A stretch of 64,000 bases of DNA from Paludibacter sp. (GTDB lineage: Bacteria; Bacteroidota; Bacteroidia; Bacteroidales; Paludibacteraceae): positions 469,813 to 533,812 of the forward strand of contig JAFLKK010000007.1 of the NCBI GenBank assembly GCA_019163375.1. The letters run 5' to 3'. Positions 9,119 through 17,855 of the stretch are shown piece by piece. The notes under the pieces were generated by a model. That model saw only the letters and a program-made list of their open reading frames with translations, had not been told where the DNA came from and did not search any database. Position 1 is the first letter of the stretch. The number at the start of each line of letters is the position of its first letter. The translations under genes and the position numbers were made by a program.

Positions 9119-12100
9119 TTATTTAAAACTGCATATTCTAATCTGCAGCACATGTTCCTTTTTTTCAATGGCATATTTCTTCAACACACCCGGACCACAA
9201 CTGCTATTTCCGAGTCCCAATACCGCACAGTCCAGGCTCAAAATTGTCTCCTTACGGGGTACGAGGTTACACTCATGCGCTTTGTTAGCTAAGTCATTTG
9301 CCGAATAATTCAATGCCGAAGCCGAAAAGGTGTTTTCGACGGCTTCTACTTTTATTCCCTGACCTTTAGCATTCGTCAATCGCAGAAAGCGCACATCTTC
9401 TTTGTTGCCTGTGTCTTGCGGACGAGGGTACCTCTCGGCCTGCTCGCTTACTTTTCCACTCCACAAACCAACAAGCGCAGCACCTTTACGATCGGGATAA
9501 TTTTCCTGCGGACCGCGACCGTACCAGGTAAAATTGCTGTAATCCGACTGCAGAGCCAATGCAATTCCCATTCGGGGTAATTCGGGCAAATTACCTATCG
9601 GATTGAACCGACATTCCAAATCCATTCGACCATCGGCAGTAACTGTATACGTGAGTTTTGTTACTACTTTTCCGTCTTTATACTGATTTGTTTTCTGAAT
9701 TTCTAGCAATAATGCACCATCTTTTCGAATGGAATGACGAACCAAATCTACACTCACCTTGGGCAAATCAAGGCCTTGCAATTTCCAATCTTTGGCCAGC
9801 CAGTTTCCGAAGCTTTTGTCATTGTCGGTTGGTGCGCGGAAAGCCTGAACGAGCGGTTGATTTTCGAATTCCTTAGCATTTTGAGACAGCACTTCCTTTC
9901 CATTGTACAGCAGGGAAGTCAGACTACCCGACTTCATGTTCCAGTTGGCAGAGAAACCATTGCCCGAGGCTTTGATATTTTCACCCAACTCTTCAACTTT
10001 CAACTTTCCTTTGTTTATCATTTCGGCTGAAGCTAATTTTCCTTTTTGAAGTTCAAATTGCTCATAAGCGACTTCATAACCTGCTTTTGCCCAAAATGAC
10101 GTTTCGCGAAGCACAAAGGAGATTTTTAATTGTACATCCCCCATCGATAATTGACCTGAAATTGGTAAATTGATAAAAGTACTGTCGCCCGGGTAAACAT
10201 CAGGTAAGTTGATTTCACCTTTTTTCATCTCCTTTCCATCAACATTCATTGTCCATAAACAACGATACTGCGAAAGCGATGTATGATGATTCCGATTTAT
10301 TATCAATAATTTGTCATTCCTTTTGAAAATGCCAACCGGTTGATACACCTTCTTTACTTCCTGATACTTTGGTGTTGTTTCACGGTTGCTGGTCACCACA
10401 CCTTTGATACAGAAAGTTTTCAAATTCGGGTAATCGCCAAAATCACCACCGTACGCGACCTGCGTTTTGCCATTCGGGAGGGTTTTGAAAATACCTTCGT
10501 CAGCCCATTCCCAAATAAATCCACCCAACATGCGCCTGTTCGAATACATTTCATCCCAATATTCCTGTAGGTTTCCTCCTGCATTACCCATTACATGTGC
10601 ATACTCGCTAGTCATTACCGGACGGGTATCGTTGGTGCGCTGCGCAATGCTCAGTAACCTTTCCCAACGTGCATTTTCTGGGCGTTCGGCATCGCTGCCC
10701 TCAGTCATTCCGGGATTGAGATAGTCCTGCTGAACGCGTGGATAAAAACGGCTGATCACATCCACTGTCGATGGATCCGGTTCACCATTTAAGCCTTGTG
10801 CCCCCTCGTAATGAATCGGGCGGGTAGGATCAAAATCTTTCAACCAAGCTGAGTTTGCCGCAAAGTTAGGGCCGTAACCTGCTTCATTGCCCAAGCTCCA
10901 CATCACCACCGAAGCATGATTTTTATCCCGTTCTGCCATACGAATAGCACGATCGAGAAAGGCTCCTGCCCAATCCGGATCGGAAGCTAGTCCGCCGCGC
11001 AAGCCATGTTCCTCAATATCTGCTTCGTCCATAACATACATTCCCAACGAGTCGCACAATTCGTACCAACGGGTCACATTGGGATAATGACAAGTGCGCA
11101 CCGCATTGATATTGGCACGTTTCATTAATAAAATATCTTTCAGCATTAAGGCTTCGGTCATTACCTTTCCCAATCGCGGGTCATGTTCATGACGATTCAC
11201 ACCGCGCAATCTGACCGGCTTTCCATTGACCAACATCTCACCACCGACAATTTCCACAGATCGGAACCCAATACGTTGACGAACACGCTCAACAATCTTA
11301 CCGGTACTATCTTCCAGGGTTACCAACAAAGTATAGAGATGAGGCGTTTCGGCAGTCCATTTTAGCGGATTGACAATTTCAGCTTTCAGGCGACCTGTTT
11401 TACGAGGCCCACGTTGAGGATTCCACTCGTTCATCAAGGCTGCTTTGTGGTCGAGATTAAGAATGGAAGCAGCATCAGCCGCAACATTCACCATATTTTC
11501 TATCGTTGCCCTGACTTTATACCCATTACCCGTTTCGTTTCCAAAAACCGCCAACTTAGGATCCACTTCCAGTGTTGCATTTTCATAGCGTTTATCCAAC
11601 AATGTGCGAACAGGAATATCGACCAACCTGATTTGCGGGGTATGATAGAGCGTTACGCTGCGTTGGATGCCTCCAAACCGCCACATATCCTGATCCTCCA
11701 GGTACGAACCGTCGCAGTACTTGTATACTTCAACGGCAATTCTGTTTTGACCTTCCACCAAATAAGAAGTCACATTAAACTCACTCGGTTCCATACTTCC
11801 TTGACTATACCCCACCCGTTTGCCATTGATCCACACGTAGAACGCGCTTTGAACGCCATCGAAACGCAGAAAAACCTGCCCGTTAGATTTCCAGTTGGCA
11901 GGCAGTGTGAACGAACGGCGGTATTGACCCGTCGGGTTTCGCTCCTTGAAAGCAGTATATTTTTCGTTGGGGGTTGAAGTTACCCGCGGAGGGTCGATTT
12001 TAAAAGGATAACCCGATGACACATAAATGGGCGTTCCGAAACCATTCACTTCCCAGTTGGCAGGCACAGGAAAATCTTTCCATGAGGAATCATCAAATTT

Positions 12101-12364
12101 AGGAGTAAAAAAGTCTGCGATTCGTCCTTCAGGAGTTGGCGACCAGTGGAATTTCCAGTTTCCATTCAATGTCAACGAGCAGTCGCCCGGTTGTTGAGCA
12201 AAAGCTATAAAAGCAGCACGAGCAGGCTCGCGGTTGATCTGAAGAACATGATGGTTTTCCCAGTCGGGTGCATTAACACCCGGAGTGCGATTTTCATTAG
12301 CACTCCGGGCTGTATGAGAAACAAGTATATAGAGTAAAAGTAGCGGTGTGAATCTCTTTTTCAT
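9119..12364 (-). CDS. LacZ-type GH2 beta-galactosidase
   Basis: 1081 residues with a signal peptide (~1-21). Full LacZ architecture: sugar-binding sandwich, Ig-like, TIM barrel, Ig-like and the C-terminal Bgal_small_N domain (FRAPTDNDKSFGNW onwards). Acid/base Glu in VVMWSLGNEAGYG, nucleophile Glu in MTSEYAHVMGN, substrate-site motif GVNRHEHDP, all canonical. The signal peptide puts it in the periplasm or on the surface. It would remove terminal beta-galactose, or a related unit, from pectin side chains; in an RG-II locus GH2 enzymes also attack arabinopyranose and glucuronic acid, so the sugar is not certain. A GACGTAAA octamer lies 23 bp upstream. Likely head of a transcript continuing into the dehydratase and SDR genes. 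Confidence 0.93.
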   Translation of the reverse strand: MKKRFTPLLLLYILVSHTARSANENRTPGVNAPDWENHHVLQINREPARAAFIAFAQQPGDCSLTLNGNWKFHWSPTPEGRIADFFTPKFDDSSWKDFPVPANWEVNGFGTPIYVSSGYPFKIDPPRVTSTPNEKYTAFKERNPTGQYRRSFTLPANWKSNGQVFLRFDGVQSAFYVWINGKRVGYSQGSMEPSEFNVTSYLVEGQNRIAVEVYKYCDGSYLEDQDMWRFGGIQRSVTLYHTPQIRLVDIPVRTLLDKRYENATLEVDPKLAVFGNETGNGYKVRATIENMVNVAADAASILNLDHKAALMNEWNPQRGPRKTGRLKAEIVNPLKWTAETPHLYTLLVTLEDSTGKIVERVRQRIGFRSVEIVGGEMLVNGKPVRLRGVNRHEHDPRLGKVMTEALMLKDILLMKRANINAVRTCHYPNVTRWYELCDSLGMYVMDEADIEEHGLRGGLASDPDWAGAFLDRAIRMAERDKNHASVVMWSLGNEAGYGPNFAANSAWLKDFDPTRPIHYEGAQGLNGEPDPSTVDVISRFYPRVQQDYLNPGMTEGSDAERPENARWERLLSIAQRTNDTRPVMTSEYAHVMGNAGGNLQEYWDEMYSNRRMLGGFIWEWADEGIFKTLPNGKTQVAYGGDFGDYPNLKTFCIKGVVTSNRETTPKYQEVKKVYQPVGIFKRNDKLLIINRNHHTSLSQYRCLWTMNVDGKEMKKGEINLPDVYPGDSTFINLPISGQLSMGDVQLKISFVLRETSFWAKAGYEVAYEQFELQKGKLASAEMINKGKLKVEELGENIKASGNGFSANWNMKSGSLTSLLYNGKEVLSQNAKEFENQPLVQAFRAPTDNDKSFGNWLAKDWKLQGLDLPKVSVDLVRHSIRKDGALLLEIQKTNQYKDGKVVTKLTYTVTADGRMDLECRFNPIGNLPELPRMGIALALQSDYSNFTWYGRGPQENYPDRKGAALVGLWSGKVSEQAERYPRPQDTGNKEDVRFLRLTNAKGQGIKVEAVENTFSASALNYSANDLANKAHECNLVPRKETILSLDCAVLGLGNSSCGPGVLKKYAIEKKEHVLQIRICSFK

Positions 12365-12386
12365 ATTGGATAATTATATCAAAAGA

Positions 12387-12394
12387 GACGTAAA
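12387..12394 (-). promoter_or_regulatory. GACGTAAA octamer upstream of LacZ-type GH2
   Basis: Perfect copy within agagacgtaaaa, the same flanking bases as the copy at 6724. It lies 23 bp before the start codon, so if it is part of a promoter the leader is very short. Confidence 0.4.
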
Positions 12395-12613
12395 ACTGAG
12401 GGGAAATGTACTCAGGAATAATTGCATAGCAAGTTATTGCATAAATACTCATCAGGCAAACAACATACAGATAGGATATAGAGAAGATATAGGCAGGATA
12501 TAGCTAAGCTTGAAATTAAATGAAAAAATATACATGCGCAAATTTATAAATATGCAAAATGTTTAATTCATTTAAAGATCCGCCAGAAACCAAAGTTATC
12601 CTATCAATAAACC

Positions 12614-15600
12614 CTACTGCACTTCCAACGAGTCAAAACCCAGTCCGTTCAGATTTTCACCTGAAATGATGACCCGATACGTTCCGGCATTGATAAAAGT
12701 TCCGGTGGTGGTGCTGATTTGTTTCCATTTTTCAGCCGTTTCGGGAAAAGTGATATCATCGTTTTTCAACACGGTGCCGTTAGCAGCTATCATCTGTAAA
12801 CGCGCTTTTACAGGTTTTCCGCTTGTGTTCATGTAGTTGAAACGCAAGGCATAAATCTGTGCCAATCCGGTAGAAACCGTCCACTGAACGGAACTTCCGA
12901 GTCCTTTTCCAAATCTAATTCCGGCTTTCGTTTTTACACTTATCTTTTCAAACTTGCCCTTCAAAATGGCTTTTTCGGATTCGCAAGCTGTACTTATACG
13001 CACGTTTTTATCTTCGGGAAGCATTTCTTTCGGTGTTTTTTCCAGTACATTCTTATCGGCTGCCGACCATGACCACGTTGTTTCAGTTGGAACAACCGGC
13101 TTCAAACTCATGTTTGCTGACGCAATGGCAATAGCTGAAATCACGGCTTGTCCTGCCTTCACTTCAGGGAATGAGATATCGAGTTTACCTCCTTTTATGG
13201 TCGCATAAACTACTTTTTTCAATGCGCCATCATGACCGCTCTCTGCCCAAATATCCAGATTGTTCAATACCACTGAATCATTTACCGCCACATCGAAAAT
13301 CCGCAGCCCTTCGCAATCGGCACCCACGTCACCGCCGGTTCCATGCCACGGTTCGGTAAAATAAAGTTCTACCCGATAGATTCCGTCCGGAACGGCAAAA
13401 TGATAATTCAGTTTATGTCGACCAAAACGGAAATGACCAAACAATGACCAGTCGCGTGTTCCATGAATTGGGTCGTTGGTGATTCCCTGACTAGCCAGGT
13501 ATGGATTCAAACCGTTGAAATCAGCCGCCCACGAACGGGAAATGGTGCTATCATCTTTCGCCCATTGCTGATTGAATTCGTCGGTATAATTATCGCCACC
13601 ACAATTGATGCGGTAGAGGTAGTTGTAGTTGGGCTCAGCTTTGATTAAAGAATTCTTTGAACGCAAATTTCGCAAATTTTCGCAAATATCTGGTTCATTT
13701 TCCTTTTGAGCTAATTTAGTACTATTCTTAATTTGCGTTGATTTGCGTTGATTTGCGTTCAACTCTCTCTCTTCAATATCGTAAAGCGCTTCAAAATGTG
13801 GTGCTCTTTCCAATCCCGGATTAGTGAGAGTGCGACTTGAAGTCGCGCCCTCACTATTGAGCACAATCACATCCTCAGCAACAGCTTTTCCTCCAAAATA
13901 ACCCACGGCTCGCAGCACATTGTAACGCACATCACGATTTTCCCACATGAAGTGAGAACCACGTCCGTTATTTTTCTTTTTGCCCAAATAAACAGAATCA
14001 ACAGCATCATTGTACAGTTTTACGCTGTCGCAATTGCTGTAGACTTCCACAGTAGCACGAGTACGTTTTGTGAATCTATCCGGCCAGGTATGCGAAACGA
14101 TATACACCATCGGATCCTTTTTTGCCGAAACATAATTGGCTCGATACATGTAATAAGCATCAGTCGGTTCTTCCCAGGGTGTGAGCAGTCCTTTGTAATT
14201 GAATGGTCCTACTTTGTCAATGGCACGAAAAGCTTCGTCGGGTTGACGACGACCCGGATTATCGTGCGAACTGAATACCCACTGAAACTGTCCGCAAATA
14301 CTATCTTTGGCTTGTTCGGCAAGTTTAATTTTGGTTTCCAGCAACTGGCAGGCACGGTCTTCGCTCCATTTTCCATTCATATCAAAAACGGCCGGCTCGG
14401 TATGAAAACCAAGGCTACGCCATGCTCCGTATTCACCGTTCAGCAGTTGATCTTTCTTTGAAAGTTCGTGTGCATAATTTTCAAGATTGGGACTATACGT
14501 TCCGCTCCAGTTTTGTACCACATTCCAGTCGGTTCCTTCACCACCGTTGCAGGTGGTAATCACGCGCATGGTGCGGGCTGTAGGATCCATATCGCGAATA
14601 ATAGCACTACACTCTTCAGCAAAATCCTTGGGCAGCACACTTTCGTTTTGCAAACCCCACATCACCACCGAAGGCGAGTTGCGATGCTCTTTTACCCATT
14701 GACGAAGTAAGGTTTTGAAATTATTCCGAAATTCCGGGGTATCGTACCACACATGTGCCGAGAACTGAGTCCAGAGAAGTAGTCCTTTTTCGTCGAGTAG
14801 TCTCTGGTATTCGAGGTTATGCGGTTGGTGCGCATCGCGAAAAGCATTGAACCCTGCCGATTGAATTTGTTTTACGCGCGATGCAATCTGCTCTTCCGAA
14901 AATGCATGCGATTGACCAAACTGATGTTCGTATTCGCAGGTTCCGTTGATAAGTATTGGTTGGCCGTTCAAGTAAAAACGTCCATCACCATCATTGCGTT
15001 TCACCGGCCAGCTAATGGTGCGTATGCCGTAAGGTGTTGTTATCTCATCGGTAGTTACATTATTTCCCCGTTTAATCATCGAAGCCATTTTGTACAGATA
15101 AGGCCTTTCGATGCTCCAGCGAATTGGATTTGTAATGGGCGAAGATTGGCGAATGATTTTTGTTTCACCGGCTTTCAGCGTTACTTTTTCTGCAACACGA
15201 AACACTGCAATACCGTCTTCATTATTCAGTTTATTCACCACTTCAATGTCTGCAGCTTGCGCTGAATAATTCTTTACTTCAGTTTCAATAAACAACGAAT
15301 CGGCTTTATCATTGTGCCAGATATGAATACCAAAAGGCTCGATGCGCACATTATCCGTCACCTCAAGCACCACCGGACGGAAAATGCCCAGGGGTTGCGA
15401 ACCTTCACTAAAACCCCATTCCGACGAGCAGCCACCGCACACCCACGGCATGTCCGAAATCATCTCAGGATGTTCGGCCAGCACTTTCAACTGATTAGTT
15501 TGTCCCGGCTTGATGTTGTTAGTCACATCAAGTGTAAAAGTGGTGCGTCCGCTCAGAAATCGTCCGAGATTTTTACCGTTAAGGGTTATTGTAGCATACG

Positions 15601-17032
15601 TTCCAACGCCTTCGAAGCGCAGAAAATAGTGTTTTCCATCACCTGCATTCGGAGCTGTAAAAGTCTTGGTGTAAGTAGCAGTGCCGTGTAAATTACCATG
15701 TGTAAGTTGGCGATAACCGAAGTAATCGTCCCAATTATGTGGCACATTTATGGTCAATGTATCATTGCCCATCCATGTTTTCCAACCTTCGTTGAGGCTT
15801 ATCTTAGTACGACGACCTTTGACTTCCTGTGTAGTAAAATTCACTTCTGAGCGTCCCATGGGTTTACTGGTTGCCACGCAAATACCACGTTGATCGAACT
15901 TATTTACACCACAGTAGAAATGATACACCACCCCTTTGTAGTTAATCACATAACTTTTGTGAGCAAAAAGATCATCGTAGCTTTTCGACGGAATAATCAA
16001 ATCATCGCCTTGCCAGTCGGACCAATGAATCAGGTCGTAACTGCACGCAAAGGTATTATAAGCTTTGTAAGGCTTAATGGTATTGAACGCCGAAAAATAA
16101 AACATGACATACACATCTCCAAACTGCTGAATTTGGGCATCGCCGGTAATCATCCCCTGAATTTCATGTGCAAAAACAGGATTTCCCAAATAACGTTTCC
16201 AGGTTTTCATATCGTTGGATAGTGCAATACCAATGCGTTCGCCTTTCAATTTGGTTTCGGGATGCACACCACCGGCATTGTAATACATCACAAAAGGCGC
16301 TCCAAGGGCTTTCTTCTTGTCCCAATAAATAGTACTTTTATATTGAATCAGGTTCTCAAACCACTGTGCATCTTTATCTTTATTAGAAAGAAGCGGCTTT
16401 TCGGCCGACTGCCATTCTACGACTTTTCCTAAATTCTTAGCATCTGTCCAGGCCAGTCCGATGCTCAACGGACCTGCTTCATAACCGGCAGTAGGACCAC
16501 CGATATAGGTCATCCAGTAGTTGCCTTTGTAGGGTTGCAGCTCGTAACTTCCGCCCCAGGTCATATCGGACAAAGCCGGAAAGCCGCCCCGCTGATTGCA
16601 ATCCCACATGCCATCGCGGTACGATAACAAACGGCCTTTGATTGTCCATTTGAGCAAATCGTCACTTTCGGCCATCCATGTTTCGTAGCCACGCCCATCA
16701 GTACCCGTTTTGCCATTATAAATCACAAAAGTCATATACCATTTGTCACCTTTGCGGAACACAGTGGGACAGTCCATTTTGTGGTTATTGTCGGTTGGAG
16801 CAAGTGCCAAGCCATATTTATACGGCGTTTTTACCTGCTCATAAATTTCGACCATGCGGGATTGAGTCACCTCACCCCCAACCCCTCTTGACCTCACCCG
16901 TCCTTCGGACACCTTCTCCACAAGGAGAGGGAAAACGGAATTATTCATTTTGGAGATGGGCGAAGAACTATATACCATCAGTGAGAAAAACATGAGAATA
17001 TAAAAAGTCGTTATTTTTATTTTTTGAGGCAT
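12614..17032 (-). CDS. GH137-GH2-malectin fusion (beta-L-arabinofuranosidase / beta-glucuronidase type)
   Basis: A 1472-residue secreted protein, unusually long. Order: signal peptide; an N-terminal beta-propeller hydrolase (~60-400) with KMDCPTVFRKGDKWYMTFV and the WQGDDLIIP region, resembling GH137; a GH2 unit (~410-1075) with acid/base Glu in VVMWGLQNES and nucleophile Glu in LLNGEYGAW; a malectin-like domain (~1132-1270, YRINCGGDNY); and a C-terminal carbohydrate-binding-type sandwich. The B. thetaiotaomicron RG-II enzyme BT0996, as I recall it, is a GH137-GH2 fusion removing beta-L-arabinofuranose (chain B) and beta-glucuronate (chain A). Oddities: residues ~33-56 and ~1091-1125 come from palindromic repeats inserted in frame, the second forming the GH2-malectin linker. 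Confidence 0.85.
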   Translation of the reverse strand: MPQKIKITTFYILMFFSLMVYSSSPISKMNNSVFPLLVEKVSEGRVRSRGVGGEVTQSRMVEIYEQVKTPYKYGLALAPTDNNHKMDCPTVFRKGDKWYMTFVIYNGKTGTDGRGYETWMAESDDLLKWTIKGRLLSYRDGMWDCNQRGGFPALSDMTWGGSYELQPYKGNYWMTYIGGPTAGYEAGPLSIGLAWTDAKNLGKVVEWQSAEKPLLSNKDKDAQWFENLIQYKSTIYWDKKKALGAPFVMYYNAGGVHPETKLKGERIGIALSNDMKTWKRYLGNPVFAHEIQGMITGDAQIQQFGDVYVMFYFSAFNTIKPYKAYNTFACSYDLIHWSDWQGDDLIIPSKSYDDLFAHKSYVINYKGVVYHFYCGVNKFDQRGICVATSKPMGRSEVNFTTQEVKGRRTKISLNEGWKTWMGNDTLTINVPHNWDDYFGYRQLTHGNLHGTATYTKTFTAPNAGDGKHYFLRFEGVGTYATITLNGKNLGRFLSGRTTFTLDVTNNIKPGQTNQLKVLAEHPEMISDMPWVCGGCSSEWGFSEGSQPLGIFRPVVLEVTDNVRIEPFGIHIWHNDKADSLFIETEVKNYSAQAADIEVVNKLNNEDGIAVFRVAEKVTLKAGETKIIRQSSPITNPIRWSIERPYLYKMASMIKRGNNVTTDEITTPYGIRTISWPVKRNDGDGRFYLNGQPILINGTCEYEHQFGQSHAFSEEQIASRVKQIQSAGFNAFRDAHQPHNLEYQRLLDEKGLLLWTQFSAHVWYDTPEFRNNFKTLLRQWVKEHRNSPSVVMWGLQNESVLPKDFAEECSAIIRDMDPTARTMRVITTCNGGEGTDWNVVQNWSGTYSPNLENYAHELSKKDQLLNGEYGAWRSLGFHTEPAVFDMNGKWSEDRACQLLETKIKLAEQAKDSICGQFQWVFSSHDNPGRRQPDEAFRAIDKVGPFNYKGLLTPWEEPTDAYYMYRANYVSAKKDPMVYIVSHTWPDRFTKRTRATVEVYSNCDSVKLYNDAVDSVYLGKKKNNGRGSHFMWENRDVRYNVLRAVGYFGGKAVAEDVIVLNSEGATSSRTLTNPGLERAPHFEALYDIEERELNANQRKSTQIKNSTKLAQKENEPDICENLRNLRSKNSLIKAEPNYNYLYRINCGGDNYTDEFNQQWAKDDSTISRSWAADFNGLNPYLASQGITNDPIHGTRDWSLFGHFRFGRHKLNYHFAVPDGIYRVELYFTEPWHGTGGDVGADCEGLRIFDVAVNDSVVLNNLDIWAESGHDGALKKVVYATIKGGKLDISFPEVKAGQAVISAIAIASANMSLKPVVPTETTWSWSAADKNVLEKTPKEMLPEDKNVRISTACESEKAILKGKFEKISVKTKAGIRFGKGLGSSVQWTVSTGLAQIYALRFNYMNTSGKPVKARLQMIAANGTVLKNDDITFPETAEKWKQISTTTGTFINAGTYRVIISGENLNGLGFDSLEVQ
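13659..13760. repeat. 102-bp inverted-repeat element inserted in frame (34 codons)
   Basis: The left arm (13659-13687) and right arm (13731-13760) are built of GCAAAT and ATTTGC blocks and are near complements of each other. At 102 bp it is a multiple of three, and its translation (rich in N, K, Q, R) joins the GH2 and malectin domains. No domain-like character is visible in the peptide. Confidence 0.75.
16868..16932. repeat. Dispersed palindromic repeat (family A, longer form) in the GH137-GH2 N-terminus
   Basis: Read on the minus strand it holds TCCCTCTCC followed by GAGAAGGTGTCCGAAGGACG and GTGAGGTC, a common dispersed bacterial repeat type. It encodes a linker (FPLLVEKVSEGRVRSRGVGG) between the signal peptide and the propeller. 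Confidence 0.75.
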
Positions 17033-17097
17033 CTTAAGCTGTATAGGTATTAATACGAAATTACTTTATGAAGATATTTACATTTATAAATTCAGGT

Positions 17098-17787
17098 CTA
17101 ATCCTTCACACATCGCACCGACCAAGCGTTCTGAGGATCGGAAGAACCTAAATGATTTTTATAACAGGCCTCGTTATACGAGAGAAACATTCTGAATGCA
17201 TACTCCTCCGTTTGGCGGTTTGAACACCACCAATGACCGTACTTCCCTAATGCACCGTAACTTCCTTTAGCAGCACGCCATCCGGCCGGTAATCCATTGA
17301 ATCCACTTTCGTTGGTAGCTTCAGCATTCGGACCTATCCAGTGTTCAGTTCCTGCTTCTTTTAATTTTCCAATCGCTTTCAATTTTCCACCCAATGAATC
17401 ATCGAGCAATTTAAATTCTTCTATTGTAGGAACATACCAACCTGTCGGACAGATATTTCTTCTATCCGTGACAGCATACCATGTATAAAGTCTTCCGTAA
17501 ATCGTTACATTTTTCATATCACCATCGTACATAAACTGATATTTTGGTTCTGCTTCTGCTCTATAGTCAAGCGTGTCGGGAATAGTAGTCAGAATTGGGT
17601 CTCCATTTCGGTAATGAGTAGTTCGCAGGTTTTCGTCCATCCAAATCTGATTCCCAATTGTTATGGTTTTATAAACATTGCCATCAATATCGGTAACTGC
17701 ACTGTCAGTTGTAATACTTTGCGCCTGAAGTTTTAAAAAGAAAAAACTTAGCAAAAATAGCAATCCAATGGTTTGATAACTTTTCAT
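17098..17787 (-). CDS. FISUMP-domain secreted protein
   Basis: 229 residues with a signal peptide (~1-22). Residues ~31-229 form a Fibrobacter succinogenes major paralogous domain: DIDGNVYKTITIGNQIWMDE near the start, then YGRLYTWYAV, CPTGWYVPT and the ending WSVRCVKD. These proteins are common in Bacteroidota and Fibrobacteres and are thought to sit on the cell surface; no biochemical role is established that I know of. It lies between the GH138 and GH137-GH2 genes in the same orientation, with gaps of 68 and 65 bp, so it is probably co-expressed with RG-II enzymes. Confidence 0.85.
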   Translation of the reverse strand: MKSYQTIGLLFLLSFFFLKLQAQSITTDSAVTDIDGNVYKTITIGNQIWMDENLRTTHYRNGDPILTTIPDTLDYRAEAEPKYQFMYDGDMKNVTIYGRLYTWYAVTDRRNICPTGWYVPTIEEFKLLDDSLGGKLKAIGKLKEAGTEHWIGPNAEATNESGFNGLPAGWRAAKGSYGALGKYGHWWCSNRQTEEYAFRMFLSYNEACYKNHLGSSDPQNAWSVRCVKD

Positions 17788-17855
17788 ATACTACATTATT
17801 ACTTCTCCCCTCCCCCGCAAACGGGAAATGTATCCGAGGATCGGGGATGAGGTTG

